Shown here: in pieces, positions 11,321 to 23,025 of the stretch
Layout: each line of letters opens with the position of its first letter
How positions within the stretch are numbered: position 1 is the first letter of the stretch
Assembly (NCBI GenBank): GCA_963575745.1
Contig: CAUYUJ010000747.1
Span: 375,312 to 439,311 of the forward strand
DNA from: Prorocentrum cordatum
Lineage: Eukaryota; Sar; Dinophyceae; Prorocentrales; Prorocentraceae
DNA: 64,000 bases
Direction: 5' to 3'
Notes under the pieces: generated by a model
What the model saw: only the letters and a program-made list of their open reading frames with translations
What the model was told of the DNA's origin: nothing
Database searches by the model: none
Made by a program: the position numbers and the translations under genes

Positions 11321-11726
11321 CAGATCCTGCACGGGGCGCTCCAAGAAGGCTCTAGCCCTCGGGGGACCGAGAGGTTGACATCTCGCGCTCGGCGGACCCA
11401 GGTGAAGGTAGAGCGGCTTCGGCCGCTCGAGCGCGTTCTCTCGATAGGGGAGCGCGGGTTCGCCATCGGCGCTCAAGTGGACGACGACGACGACGCTGTA
11501 GCATCATCCTCATCAAGAATTGTAGCCACCCTGGCTCATGCGGGCTCATAGTGAACGCGGACGGCCGCCGGTGACTCTCCGTCAAAGGTACGGTCCCCGT
11601 CATTTCGCTTCTTCTCGGTGTCTGGAGGCGCGCTCAAAGCCCCGGGGCCGTCGGGAATCACTGCCGTGCCATGCCTTTCGTCGGCGCCGTGCCGTGCCGT
11701 GCCGTGCGCGGCCGTGCAGGAGTTGC

Positions 11727-12240
11727 GAGGAGGAGGAGTTGAGAGGAGTGCGGAGGAGTTGTGAGGAGGAGGATTTGAGAGGAGTGCGGAGGTGTTCAGA
11801 GGAACGCGGAGGAGTTGAGAGGAGTGCGGAGGAGTGCAGAAGGAGGAGTACATAAGGATATGAGAGGATGAGTTGAGAGGAGTGCGGAGGAGTTGAGGGA
11901 AGTGCGGAGGAATTGAGAGGAGTGCGGAGGAGTTGACAAGATGGGGTGGGACGAGGAGGAGGAGGACGAGGAGGAGGAGGAGGAGGACGACGACGACCAC
12001 GAGTGCGGCGACGAATGCAACGAGCACTACCAACACAACGAGTACGACGACGTCGAGTGCGACGACGACGAGTGCGACGACGAGTGCGACGAGCACGACG
12101 ACGAATGCGAAGACGAGTACGACGGCGAGGTACGACGACGAGTACGATGACGAGTAAGACGATAGAGCGGCAACGAGTACGACGACGAGTACGACGAGTA
12201 CGACAACGAGTACGACAAGTACGACGACGATTCGCGACGA
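11727..12240. repeat. GGAGTTGAGAGGAGTGC minisatellite, then GACGAG array
   Basis: 11727-11935 holds imperfect tandem units of about 20-25 bp built on GAGGAGTTGAGAGGAGTGCG. 11945-12240 is a GAC/GAG hexamer-like tract with GAGTGCGAC and GAGTACGAC variants. Confidence 0.85.
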
Positions 12241-12324
12241 GGGTTTAGAACGCAGCATTGCGCATAGATGATAATCACAAGCAAACACATAAGATTAAAA
12301 ATCAGTATGTGGGGTTCCTCGGTA

Positions 12325-14716
12325 GCGTAATTACCTAACAGCTTGTTCTGATAGGTTTCTAGTGGGGTCAAAAGAGAGCAGCAGATGACTCCACAGGGGG
12401 GTCTGGGCGGGTGCCGGACAGGGTGCCGCACAAGTCGTTTTAAGCCAACAGTCACACACTTCGTGCTCTTCGACCTCCCAGAACTCCATTCCCGGGCCAC
12501 ATTCTGAATGCCCAGAGCCAACTGTAGGCCACTTCGTGCTCGTCGAGTCCCCAGAATTCCATACCCGGGCCACATTTTGAATGCCCGGAGCCAACTGTAG
12601 GCCACTTCGTGGTCTTCGAGTCCCCAGAACTCCATTCCCGGGCCACATTTTGAATGCCCGGAGCCAACTGTAGGCCACTTCGTGCTCTTCGAGTTCCCAG
12701 AACTCCATTCCCGGGCCACATTTTGGATGCCCGGAGCCAACTGTAGGCCACTTCGTGGTCTTCGAGTTCCCAGAACTCCATTCCTGGGCATGATTTTGAA
12801 TGCCCGGAGCCAACTGTAGGCCACTTCGTCTTCGAGTTTCATTTCTTCCAGTTCCCAGAACTCCATTCCCGGGCCACATTTTGAATGCTGAGGCAGGCTG
12901 AGGCTGAGGCAGGCTGAGGCTGAGGCAGGCTGAGGCTGAGGCCGAGGCTGAAGGCAGACTGAGGCTGAGGCTGAAGCAGGCTGAGGCTGAGGCTGAGGCA
13001 GGCTGAGGCTGAGGCTGAGGCAGGCTGATGCTGAGGCAGGCTGAGGCTGAGGCTGAGGCTGATGCAGGCTGAGGCTGAGGCAGCCTGAGGCTGAGGCCGA
13101 GGCTGAAGGCAGACTGAAGCTGAGGCTGAAGCAGGCTGAGGCTGAGGCTGAGGCAGGCTGAGGCTGAGGCAGGCTGAGGCTGTGACTGTGACTGCCGTTG
13201 CCACTGCGACTGTCATCGCGAATGCGACTACGACTGCGAGAACAACAGAATTCTACAACTGGATTCTCATCTGAATCTTAAGGGGAATGCTTCCAGATAT
13301 GCTCTTACACATCGCTGTTCGGTTGCTTTGCCGGGATAATTTTTTGACAGGGATGGGGGGGGGGGGCGCATCGGGTTGGTTGCGCATGTTCCGAATTTGG
13401 AGGCAAAATGTGTTTTGGATTGTTTCCTAACAGCTTTTGCTGATAGGTTTCTAGTGGTCTCAAAAGAGAGCAGCAGATGACTCCACAGGGGGGTCGGGGC
13501 GGGACCCGGACAGGCTGCCGCCGCGGCTGCCGCCGAAGCCGAAATCGCTTGGGACATCCTCGCAAAATCGCTCTTGGTGCTCCCATAACTCCATTCCCGG
13601 GCCACATTTTGGATGCCCGGAGCCAACCGTAGGCCACTTCGTGCTCTTCGACTTCCCAGAACTCCACTCCCGGGCCACATTTTGGATGCCCGGAGCCAAC
13701 TGTAGGGCACTTCGTGCTCTTCGATTTCCCAGAACTCCATTCCCGGGCCACATTTTGGATGCCCGGAGCCAACTGTAGGCCACTTCGTGCTCTTCAAGTT
13801 CCCAGAACTCCATTCCTGGGCATGATTTTGAATGCCCGGAGCCAACTGTAGGCCACTTCGTGTTCTTCTAGTTCCCAGAACTCCATTCCTGGGCCACATT
13901 TTGAATGCTGAGGCAGGCTGATGCTGCGGCCGAGGCAGGCTGAGGCTGAGGCAGGCTGAGGCTGAGGCCGAGGCTGAAGGCAGACTGAGGCTGAGGGTGA
14001 AGCAGACTGAGGCTGAGGCTGAGGCAGGCTGAGGCTGAGGCTGAAGCAGGCTGATGCTGAGGCAGGCTGAGGCTGAGGCTGAGGCTGATGCAGGTTGAGG
14101 CTGAGGCAGGCTGAGGCTGAGGCCGAGGCTGAAGGCATGCTGAGGCTGAGGCTGAAGCAGGCTGAGGCTGAGGCTGAGGCAGGCTGAGGCTGAGGCAGGC
14201 TGAGGCTGAGGCTGAGGCAGGCCGAGGCTGAGGCTGTGACTGCGACTGCCGTTGCCGCTGCGACTGTCATCGCGAATGCGACTACGACTGCGAGAGCAGC
14301 AGAATTCGACAACTGGATTTTCATCTGAAGCTTAAGGGGAATGCTTTCAGATATGCTTCTACACATCGCTGTTAGGTTGCTTTGCCGGGATAATTTTTAC
14401 CTAACAGCTCTTGCTGATCGGTTTCTAGTGGTCTCAAAAGAGAGCATCATGACTCCTCAGGGGGGTCTGGGCGGGACCTGGAACGGCTGCCGCCGCGGCT
14501 GCCGCCGCACTCGTTTTTCGCAAACAGTCACACACTTCGTGCTCTTCGACCTCCCAGAACTCCATTCCCGGGCCACATTCTGAATGCCCGGAGCCAGCTG
14601 TAGGGCACTTCGTGCTCTTCGACTTCCCAGAACTCCATTCCCGGGCCACATTTTGGATGCCCGGAGCCAACTGTAGGCCACTTCGTGCTCTTCGACTTCC
14701 CAGAGGATGCAGCGAT
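12325..14716. repeat. composite repeat, copies 1-3 (modules A, B, C)
   Basis: The same modules follow one another three times. Module A starts TACCTAACAGC and contains GGTTTCTAGTGG and GACTCCACAGGGGGGTC (12330, 13430, 14398). Module B is a 73-bp tandem array, with GCCACTTCGTG at 12529, 12601, 12674, 12747 and 12820, and again at 13640-13905 and 14540-14705. An AGGCTG minisatellite follows (12887-13190, 13908-14240). Module C runs from GACTGCCGTTGCC through TTAAGGGGAATGC to TTTGCCGGGATAAT (13190-13430, 14235-14400). All three minus frames are open through the 73-bp units. The right end is CCCAGAGGATGCAGCGAT at 14699-14716. Confidence 0.9.
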
Positions 14717-14756
14717 CTCAAAATGAGATCGCGGTTTTTGCGATCGCATTTGAAGA
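14712..14756. repeat. GATC-rich hairpins at the composite edge
   Basis: GCGATCTCA-AAA-TGAGATCGC (9-bp stem, 14712-14732) is followed by GCGATCGC and a second GATCGC phrase. This resembles the palindrome at 30597-30636, which abuts another copy of the composite. Confidence 0.8.
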
Positions 14757-16117
14757 TCGCATGTTTGTCTGTTTTGATATGTGTTTTTGCTTTTTCGCGC
14801 GGTTACGATGTTTTTTGATTGTTCGCGCGGGTGCCGCGACAATTGTTGTGGTAAGCATTGTTTTTGATTGAACTTGCGCCTCTGGCAAGCCCACGTGCAA
14901 GTAAAATCTCTATCCGCCTCTGGTTCATCATTATCTTCCCTCCTCCTCCCTCCCCCCCGTATGTTTGTTTCAATCCCCGTCTATTTCGCCCCTGTTCGGT
15001 CTCCTCGATCCGCTACTCCTTTTTTCTTCGCTTCGTACAATTGCAGATGATGGTCAATGCGTGCACGTGGTCCAAGTTCAGTCCCACTACAGCTGTTGTC
15101 AGCGGCACACACGCACACCGCACGAATGCCAATGAATGTACTTCTTTCTGTGGCCCTCCGTCCGCCAACTGCGTGCATTCCCCCCTCACATTCCGTTTAC
15201 GATCGTTCCTCCTCTAACGTCCGCTCTTCGTTTCACAATATAACTCCAAAGTTGCGCGTGCGCGGTGGTACTTGAACTCAGGACTCTTCGAATTCCAGAC
15301 GGACTAACTTTGTTTGAAAAAGTTGATGCAACAACCATTCAATCGCAATGCACAGCAGCAACTACGTTATAGTTGTGCGGGCATGCGCTGTTCAGAGTTG
15401 AATTCCATGCGGGGTCCCCACGTCGGTGTCGGGAGCATGTCCACCTATCCACCTCCACCGATCCCCTATATGATATTTTAAGCCGACTGCTCGTTCGTTC
15501 GACCCCCCACCGTACGCCGCTGTTTCGCATCCACCCTCCATCGCAAACCGCTCCTCGATCATTCATGCGCCATCTCTCTCTCTTTCTCTCTCTCGTGATT
15601 CGGTCTGCGTTATTTGGTTGTTGCGTTGCGTACCTCGCGGTCCTCATGTTTGCGCTGATCTGTGTCTCTCGCGCTCACCCTCTCTCTCTCTCTCGCGCAC
15701 TTCCTCTCTCTCTCTCTTTCTCTGCCACCCCTTCCCGATATCAATCAATTAACCGATCAATTAATGCCATTACGGGCAGTGTTCCACAAGTCAACTCCAA
15801 GATCTGCGTACCTTGGCGAGGTCAATCACCGCACCTCCACCCCCCCCCAGGGAGCCTCGCCAGGTGAGGCCCCGAAGGGCAAGGCCCGAAGGCCACCCAC
15901 CAGACGGAGCCTCTGGGCGGCGGACGCGCAGGCATTAGCCCACCACGGAGGAGGAGGGGAGGGGAGGGCAGCACAATCTACCATGCACGTCCTAATCCTC
16001 CCCATTACGTATCTCCTCATCCTGCTCCTCATCCCCCTCCCCCTAGCCTGAAGGACAGGGAAGCTCGCATCCGTTTTAGCGTAGCCCCGATGCCACCGAC
16101 ATCCTAAAGCTGCTGTT
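14757..16117. other. no supported gene
   Basis: Largely unique DNA with pyrimidine-rich patches (CTCTCT tracts at 15570-15590 and 15680-15722). At 15850-15867 GCCTCGCCAGGTGAGGC forms a small hairpin. Open frames here have no recognisable domain or splice context. Confidence 0.4.
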
Positions 16118-17400
16118 TCAATCTGAGTCCGAGCAGCTCGCTTCCTCTCCGCGCGCAGGCAACCACAGTTCATTGATGCGGAGCGTGCACGGGTGGCACT
16201 GGTAGCCCACTAATTCGCACATCTTGCACCTACCCCAGTGCGCTGGTCGCACCTTGCGCCGCTTATGGGGGCGGCGCAATCCTCGATGGCAAGCTTTTCG
16301 CTTGAGGCATCCCCAACAACGCATGGTTCTCGATCGATCGGGCCAAATACAATCCCATCCCAAACGATGCTGCCAAATAGGATTATGCCCCCCACATCTT
16401 GAAACGAGCCTTGATCCTACCTAACCAGAAGAGATACTCCTGGATAGCCTCATCGTCCACCAGCCTCCTGCTCTGCTTGTGCGCGATCCTCTTCGCGCGA
16501 TACTCGGGCGGCCTCCAGGAAGTAGACTTGGAGCGATTTAAACATGGTTTGCAAGAGGGGCAAGGATGGAGGGCGGGCGATCGTCGTGAAGAAATGGTTC
16601 CAGTGATTTTCCGCAGCACGGCAGGAAGGGCTATGGTCGGAACTGCGCGAGCGATTCCATTGGATAATGATGGGTCGGGGGGCACGCTGCTCGGACTGGG
16701 AATTCGACGTTGAGGGCGAGGAGCGATGCGAGATCTATGAGTTCAGCCTGGGAGGGCGGAGTGCCCCCGAACACTTTTCCGTTGTCTCTTCGATGCTTAT
16801 CCCCATCTGCGTCGTTCCCTCCTTGGGTAACGCCTCCACCTCTGGAAATAACACCCTTCACTTCTCCCCCGCTCGTTCCCCCCCCATCCGAACAAACAAG
16901 CTGTTCCTTTTTCTCCATGTGGCAGTCGTCGGCGATCTCGTACTCCACGACGTCCGACTGCCTGGGCTGGACGCGCGTTGTCGGCCCCTGGGCTTGGGTG
17001 CTCAGGTGCCCGATGGGTGGAAGGGGACCAGAGTTTATTCGAAGTGTATTCGGAGTTTATTCGGAGTTTATTCGGAGTTTATTCTGAGTTTTGTCGAGGT
17101 TTTGCTGGGAGCCCCCCGAGTTCTGCACCCCAAGATTTTCAGCCAAACTCGCCCTGCCCCCAAGATTTATGCGCCCACTCGCCGAGGCATCGTAAACCGC
17201 ACTCTGACCTGCACCAATAGGAGCTTCAAGAGGATGAGAATAGGATCATGGAAGGGAAACGGAATGAGTGGGAGAGTGAGGAGGAGAACGGTCTTAAGAC
17301 CTTGATCGGTAAGACCACTCCGCTCGTATCGGCATCGGAGTCGCTGTCCACCAGCGTGTCGCACGGGGGACTCTGCGGCATCGGTTGCCTGACTGTCTGA
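16118..17400 (-). CDS. multi-exon gene (part), Cys-pair C-terminal exon
   Basis: Several minus-strand exon-like pieces with coding-type composition lie in order. About 17300-17400 gives an acidic peptide (DTLVDSDSDADTSGVVLP). About 16870-17000 starts after a CCCAG acceptor (GPTTRVQPRQSDVVEYEIAD). About 16750-16790 gives AELIDLASLLALNVEFPV. About 16400-16560 gives RPPEYRAKRIAHKQSRRLVD. The last exon, 16118-16330, ends in TGA and carries three Cys pairs (CWGC, CKMC, CHPC), probably zinc-binding. An 11-bp repeat array (17029-17096) sits in the intron just before the 17.0-kb exon. I recognise no named family. Exon borders other than the stop are approximate, and the pieces could belong to more than one gene. 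Confidence 0.45.
17029..17096. repeat. 11-bp repeat array (TTTATTCGGAG), intronic
   Basis: Five to six tandem units of 11 bp with single-base variants (TTTATTCGAAG, TGTATTCGGAG, TTTATTCTGAG). It lies upstream, in the minus sense, of the exon at about 17.0 kb. Confidence 0.9.
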
Positions 17401-18543
17401 TGTTTCGTGCGCTACATCTTGCTCCTCGTCCCTCGTTGGCCAACCCCCTCATCAGTTTCCTCTTGCTCCAACTCCTCCAAATCGCATGAAAAAAATATTC
17501 CTTCCCGATTTCTCCAGCTCCCTTCCTCCACCACTTCCGAGATTTATATGCCCTTTACACCTCTTCCACTTCCCATACCTCCACCTCCATCACGATCCTC
17601 TCATCCATCCCCTCGCCCTCACATCCGCATAGCAATTCGACGAATCGGCGCGCCTCACCCCCGAAAGCTATGGCACCCTGCCTCTGCCATGGTCCCCACC
17701 GCTAAACCCGCTCTAATCCCAGCGGGCAAAACCAATCATGCAGCTGGACGCGAGCGAGCGAACGCGTTGCCCCAACCCTGTCGCAAGAGTGATCGGAGCG
17801 GGCGCTCGACGAGAAACAACTGACGATGCTGCGCGGTGGTAGTGAATCCTGTTAGGGGGAAGAGAGGCGCTGAGTTCGATCCAAGCGCCGTCATTGCCCT
17901 CATTATCAGCGCCAGAGCTCACCCCCCTTTGGGAAAACCGCCCGCATTCCTGGACGAAGTGATCCTGGTCGCTTGATTGAAATATTGCGATGTGCGTGCT
18001 ATTCAACAGGGAGGGGTAACTAATTGCGCAATGTCTTTATTGGGCGATTCCCCTCTCCGTTTCACCGCTCCGTCCTTCGCCGCTGTTGCTGCTCCTCCTC
18101 CTCCCCCCATCCCTCTTCCGCCTTATCCCCTCCCCCGCCTCCTTCCCCTTCCCCTCACCCCCTCATCTTCATCCTGCCGCCGCTGCCGCCGAAACCGACG
18201 CCCGACCTCCGACCTCATCTTCGCTCCGCGAAAGAGCGGCCACGGTCGACGGTGCAAGCTCTCACGATTTCTCGCGGTTGATGTTGCTCTCGCAGTTGAT
18301 GATGCCAGACGTGGTGTTGACGACCTTGGTGGTATGGTCTCCGCCCGTTATTTGCAATCGTCCCTCCTCATCGTTCATCCTTGTCTCCTGGTTCTGCCGT
18401 GCCTTCATTACTATATCTCACTTCTCTACGTACCTTCGCCCTGTTAACGGCCCAAAAAAATGCCACATCGAACGTTTCCAGACCATCTCTCTTGTATCCC
18501 TCTCCGCCCCTCCACCCTCTCACTCACGCGTGCTACGGGCGAC
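17401..18543. other. unresolved; possible further exons on the minus strand
   Basis: Two minus-strand pieces read like exons: about 18275-18335 (TTKVVNTTSGIINCESNINR) and about 17880-17980 (SDQDHFVQECGRFSQ). Splice sites could not be fixed. The rest is pyrimidine-rich, including TCCTCCTCC at 18087-18180, as expected for intron. Confidence 0.3.
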
Positions 18544-18630
18544 CTGCAACTCATAATACGCGTCGCCGTTGATGCGGCGGTGGTGCATCATCCTCATCTG
18601 GTAGTTCGCCGCCATCATCAGGGCCAGGTC
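18544..18630 (-). CDS. single exon of an unidentified gene
   Basis: 87 bp (29 codons, phase 0 at both ends), bounded by a GGCAG|GAC acceptor and a TTGCAG|GTCGCC donor. The peptide is Met/His-rich and helix-like (DLALMMAANYQMRMMHHRR, then a tail with YYELQ). An 11-bp repeat array (18703-18810) sits upstream in the intron, as in the neighbouring genes. It may belong to the same gene as the exons at 16.1-17.4 kb. Function unknown. Confidence 0.5.
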
Positions 18631-18702
18631 CTGCCGGGGCGGGCGGGAGCAAGTTCGGCACTGGGGCCCGGGTGGGGCCTGGGTGGGGCACGGGAGGGGG
18701 CG

Positions 18703-18810
18703 AGTTTTGCTAGAGTTTATTCGGAGTTTATTCGGAGTTTATTCGGAGTTTATTCGGAGTTTATTCTGAGTTTATTCGGAGTTTATTCGGAGTTTATTCG
18801 GAGTTTTGTT
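18703..18810. repeat. 11-bp repeat array (TTTATTCGGAG), intronic
   Basis: About nine tandem units, with TTTATTCTGAG and TTTTGCTAGAG variants at the edges. Confidence 0.95.
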
Positions 18811-18930
18811 GGGTGGTGTTGGGGGGCGTGCGGCTCAGATAACGTAGCCTCCCCTGCACTCAAATAGCACGGACACCGCGCTCGCCATGTAGCCTGAACA
18901 AATCGGTGCCCGTCATTACGCATTCCCGCG

Positions 18931-21404
18931 TTAACCTAGAAGTTTAGTGCTCTCACAGGCTCTTGCCACTTGCCGCAGTCCTGGGCCGTCATGGTAATCA
19001 TCATCACCGTCATCACCGTCAGCTGCATCTCTCAGCATCAAGCCCTCGTTCGGCGAGGCGAACAGATGGATGTTCCTGTCGAGCGTACCTATGATCTGGA
19101 AGCACATGTACACACTGAAGTGGATCGTGGACGGGTGCGCGCGTTCTGCGCAATCTCTCAGCACGAGGTTCAGCCCCTCGTCAACAAATGTGTCGTAAGT
19201 CCGTGGGTTGCCCTGGGCGATGCTCCTGAGTTGTTTTATCGCCCGCATTCGCACGATTGCTGTGCTCCGTACCCCCTGGGCAGGAAAGCGAAACAATGAG
19301 AATGATAGCACGATGCACAGAACACCTGTTAACATTCTCGGGGAAGGGTAATAGTTAGAACAATTTACACCCCCAAACGTGTGTCCGTGCTGCAAGGTGA
19401 TCGAACATGTGGAACTTTGGAGTAGCATGTATCATAGCGCTCTGGGAGCTTGAAGTAAACCGATCACAACAATCAACTAATGCTTGATGTTGAGCTTCGG
19501 AAAGCCGCTTGGGGGATGCCCTGCAAATGTCCATGAATGTTCGCAACGCTTCCCCTGCGCTCAAGAGATGTTCGTGGTGCTGGACACCTGTATACAAGCG
19601 CAACCTATCCATGGCAAAGTCCATAATGGTGAGGGTCTCTGCAGCTTTCAGCTTGAGCACACCGCCCCCAAATAGCTCATCATCTCCTACGCCTCCTAAC
19701 ATCTTCTCTGTAAGTAAACCGATTCGGCGAGAATGTCCGATGCCCCGTCGTTCGAAATATGTGATCATTTCCGATTCGAGACGTTTGCAACGAACATCTT
19801 TTGGCAAAGTCCAAGGGTTCAACACGAGTATGCGCTGCAGCACAACTGAAGTCCACCGCATCATTGGACCGAAATAATAAGTATGTAAAGAATCTATAGC
19901 TAGCGTTCTTGCTGGGGATGTCCCTAAACGTGCATTGAATACTGGACTTCTATGATGGACTGGGTCTGTGCATCGATTGAAAGCGTCGAAGTTAGCTCTC
20001 CAAAAACACGTTGTGAACGGGGTGGGCTGCGACTCGAACAATGCTGGTACCAGGAGCCCGTCGGATGGTTCTAACCTGTCACCTGCCCTCAACTTCCATT
20101 CACCGAGAGGGTCGTTGAAGTCAGATTTCAAAATCCTCCCCCTCTTCTGACCACCTGGAGCCAGCAAAACTGCAACAGCATCCCTTACAGCGTTACTTCT
20201 GATAACAACAAATTGTTCGGCTCTTGAGCACGCAGCATCAAAATCATCATGCGTCTTTTCTGGGTAATCCCCCCCGTCTGTCATGTGCCTACAAGTCCTG
20301 ACAGCGCAGCGGATGTCCTTTGGGATCGAGCAGAAAGGGCACGCGTGATAAATACCTTGCCAAGATGGAAGTCCCATCGAATGATGGTGCTCGCTCCAAT
20401 CCCCCTTAATGTAGAGAACCATTCCCGTGCATGTCAGATCCCCTGAAACCTCATCCTTGTTCCTGTCGTCGAGCATTTTGCCGTCGTGCCCGAGCACGGG
20501 CAGTTGTCCATCAGCTAAAATGCGCAATTGCCACTGCAATATCTTAAGCAGAGAGTGCACCGAGCAGTAGCCTGAACAGCCACACGAACACAGCGAATCC
20601 TTCCTGACGAAGCCCATGAGATGGCGTTTATCAGTCAGCAAATTTACCACCGACACTCCAAGGATATTGCCCGCTTGCACAATGCACAGTGCACCGCGCG
20701 CGTGGGTACCCACAATTCCCCCCTAACGTGTGCGATGTGCGTGAGTGTGCCGTCGTCCTTTGCAGATTGTGCGCGCACGTGCGATGACTGTGCGAATGGC
20801 GTGCGTGCTATATGGGCGTCGGTGTGCACGTCAGTTATCATATTACTGCGCCCTGCGGCCTGACCTGCATACCGTAGCCCATCCATGTATACAGCTAAGG
20901 GCAATGGGTAGTCTTCCCCACGAACACGCGATTGTTCAACAAGAGGGTGGTTGATGTACGCGGGGAGGCTCATTACACTATCTGCCATGTCATGCTCGCC
21001 ATCCTTGAGGGCACCCTGTACGCCTGCATTCTGCTGAACTTCAGCAGCTATTGTTCTGTAGATCTTCCTAATGGGGATGTTCATCGTTTTCTGAGTACTG
21101 CGCTTCCGAACCGTGGCAGGTATGTTAGCGTAATAAAAAGGGCCGCTTGTTGGAAGACGTCTATCTAAATATTGCTTATAGTTCCCACTCGCCCCCCAGG
21201 CTTCAGAGCATACTTGGACCAGTCACCCCCAGGAACTTCGCAAACGTTGAAATGATAACACAATACTGCGAAATCTTGAGCACTCATACGTTTGCAGGAC
21301 CCATAGATACCAAGGAGGATATCGAACGCCTGCGCACCAGAATCTCGTTTCTCCTGACCCCTCGGGTCGCGCACAAAGACACGCCCCGCCCCCGTGCCCG
21401 CCAT
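18931..21404 (-). CDS. multi-exon gene of a dinoflagellate family of unknown function
   Basis: At least four exons. About 21165-21404 gives AFDILLGIYGSCKRMSAQDF and a GGDWSKYAL phrase. About 20843-21120 gives EDYPLPLAVYMDGLRYAGQA. The main exon, about 20700-19371, holds LLTDKRHLMGF, the Cys cluster CSCGCSGYC, the phrase YIKGDWSEHHHSMGLPSW and CPFCSIPKD. The last exon, 19225-18931, has QGNPRTYDTFVDEGLN, a DRN triplet and an acidic tail. The last intron is clear: donor GGGG|GTGTAA at 19370 and acceptor CTCAG|GAG at 19226 (145 bp). It restores one frame (phase 2). The layout of a conserved DG.RY segment, the Cys cluster, KGDW, and a late GNPR plus D/E-x-x-N segment matches multicopy hypothetical proteins I recall from dinoflagellates. 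Whether they are transposase-derived is unknown. Confidence 0.65.
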
Positions 21405-22558
21405 TACTTGGGCTCGAACGGCTCTGGAAGGATACGCGCCTACTCACATTGCTGCCGCGGTGCTGCCGTGTAGCCCGCACTTCGTTCGTGCGTCCGCTAC
21501 TCGTGAATGTCCACCACCATCGTCATCTTCTCCGTCCTCCTTAAGTCGTCGTATCTGTCGTCGTCGTTGTCGTCGACCCTCGTCGTCGTCGGTGTCGTCG
21601 TCGCCGCCGTCGTCAACGATCTCGTCTGTCGTTCGCCAGCATCGTCGTGGTTGTCCTTGTCGTCGTCACCATTGCCGCCACCATCGCGACAACAAGTGCT
21701 CACGACATCCATCGCCCCGCGGAGTCACAGTGTACGAGCACTACGCCCACGTGCCCCACGTTCAAACTACGCTGGAGAGCAGCAGCAGAGCACACGGCCG
21801 CTTCCAGGGCACCCATGCCGAGACTATGCGTCTGAAAACTCAGGCTGGGCGGACCTCACAGTCAACATAAGTAAAGCTTATTCAACCATGTGCAAGCATG
21901 TGCGTATGCCTCTACGTGTGTGTATAGCTGTGCGTATGCCAATATGAATATTTATGCATGTCTAACGTTGCCCCGAAGGTATGATGGCCTGCCAACTTTA
22001 CATGTTCTGCTCAACCTCACACCGCCCTTCACCTGCTGGCCTTCGACATGTATATGCGTCCGTTATGCGCGCGCATGGACATGCATGGCATTATATGGTT
22101 GCATTGATATGTGAAACACGTTTTTGTAGATCTCTGAACCTCTCATACCTGGCTGGTTGGAATGTCGCGCCATTTATCCCTCCCCTTGTGCATCGACCTC
22201 TCTGTGCCGCGCCTGCCTCTCGCAGGACTCTCGGTCCACCCGAACCTGCTAAATGGCCGCGTCTCCACGGCACCACTTTCAGACAAAAGAATTCTAGCTC
22301 CAGCGAGGGCCGCCCCACAAAAAAAGAGCGCATGGTGGGTCGCCACTCCGTGGAGATGCGCGCCTCGCAATTAGCACGCGTGCCACGCACGAGGGCCCAG
22401 CGCCAGAACACTTCTGCCGCGCATCTGCATCCAACGGCAATCGGGGGGGGTCCTCGCTCGAAATCGCTCGGGTTTGTTCCAGGACTACCACAATCCGTTC
22501 AAAATCTTTCAGACAGCTCCAAAATCGCCCTCGACACACCTCGGCCCCAGGGGATCCC
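21405..22558. other. no confident gene; TCG microsatellite
   Basis: Loose TCG/GTC triplets at 21540-21700. At about 22440-22540 a minus-strand piece (VCRGRFWSCLKDFERIVVVL) could be an exon next to the 11-bp array that follows; its borders are not fixed. Confidence 0.35.
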
Positions 22559-22893
22559 AGATTCAGAGTTTTGCCGGAGTTTTGCCGGAGTTTTGCCGGA
22601 GTTTTGCCGTCCACTTTAGCTGTAAAAACACAGGGTCCGAGCATGGTGTGGGCGAGTTTTGCCGGAGTTTTGCCGGAGTTTTGCCGGAGTTTATTCGGAG
22701 TTTTGCCGCCTCGGGTTTTTGTTGTGTTTTTAGATTTTCAGGGAAATTCCAGAAAAAAACTGGGAAATCCCTTGGGAATCGTTTGGGGCGTGCCCGAGAG
22801 GAGGGGCGACAGTCAACCTCCGAATAAACTCCGAATAAACTCCGAATAAACTCCGAATAAACTCCGAATAAACTCCGAATAAACTCCGAATAA
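22559..22893. repeat. 11-bp repeat arrays in opposite orientation
   Basis: 22559-22715 holds units of GTTTTGCCGGA, with one TTTATTCGGAG near 22690. 22816-22893 holds about seven units in the reverse sense (CTCCGAATAAA). About 100 bp of unique DNA separates them, so the pair is an inverted arrangement of one family. Confidence 0.9.
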
Positions 22894-23025
22894 GCTCTGC
22901 GATCGCATTTAAGGTTCGGATTTGGCCCTAACCTCAACTCCGCCCTCCCCCGTCGCTCCTCCTCCTCATCCTCGCTGTTCCGTCTCATAAAGATCATATC
23001 CCCTTGCCAATGGAAGCAGCTAAAC

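Noticed and set aside
12887-13190. Coding tandem repeat (Ser/Ala/Gln/Pro)
   Set aside because: Follows from the AGGCTG hexamer; no start, stop or conserved flank supports a gene.
14757-16117. Plus- and minus-strand frames of 100-160 codons
   Set aside because: No recognisable domain, composition typical of non-coding DNA, no matching splice sites.
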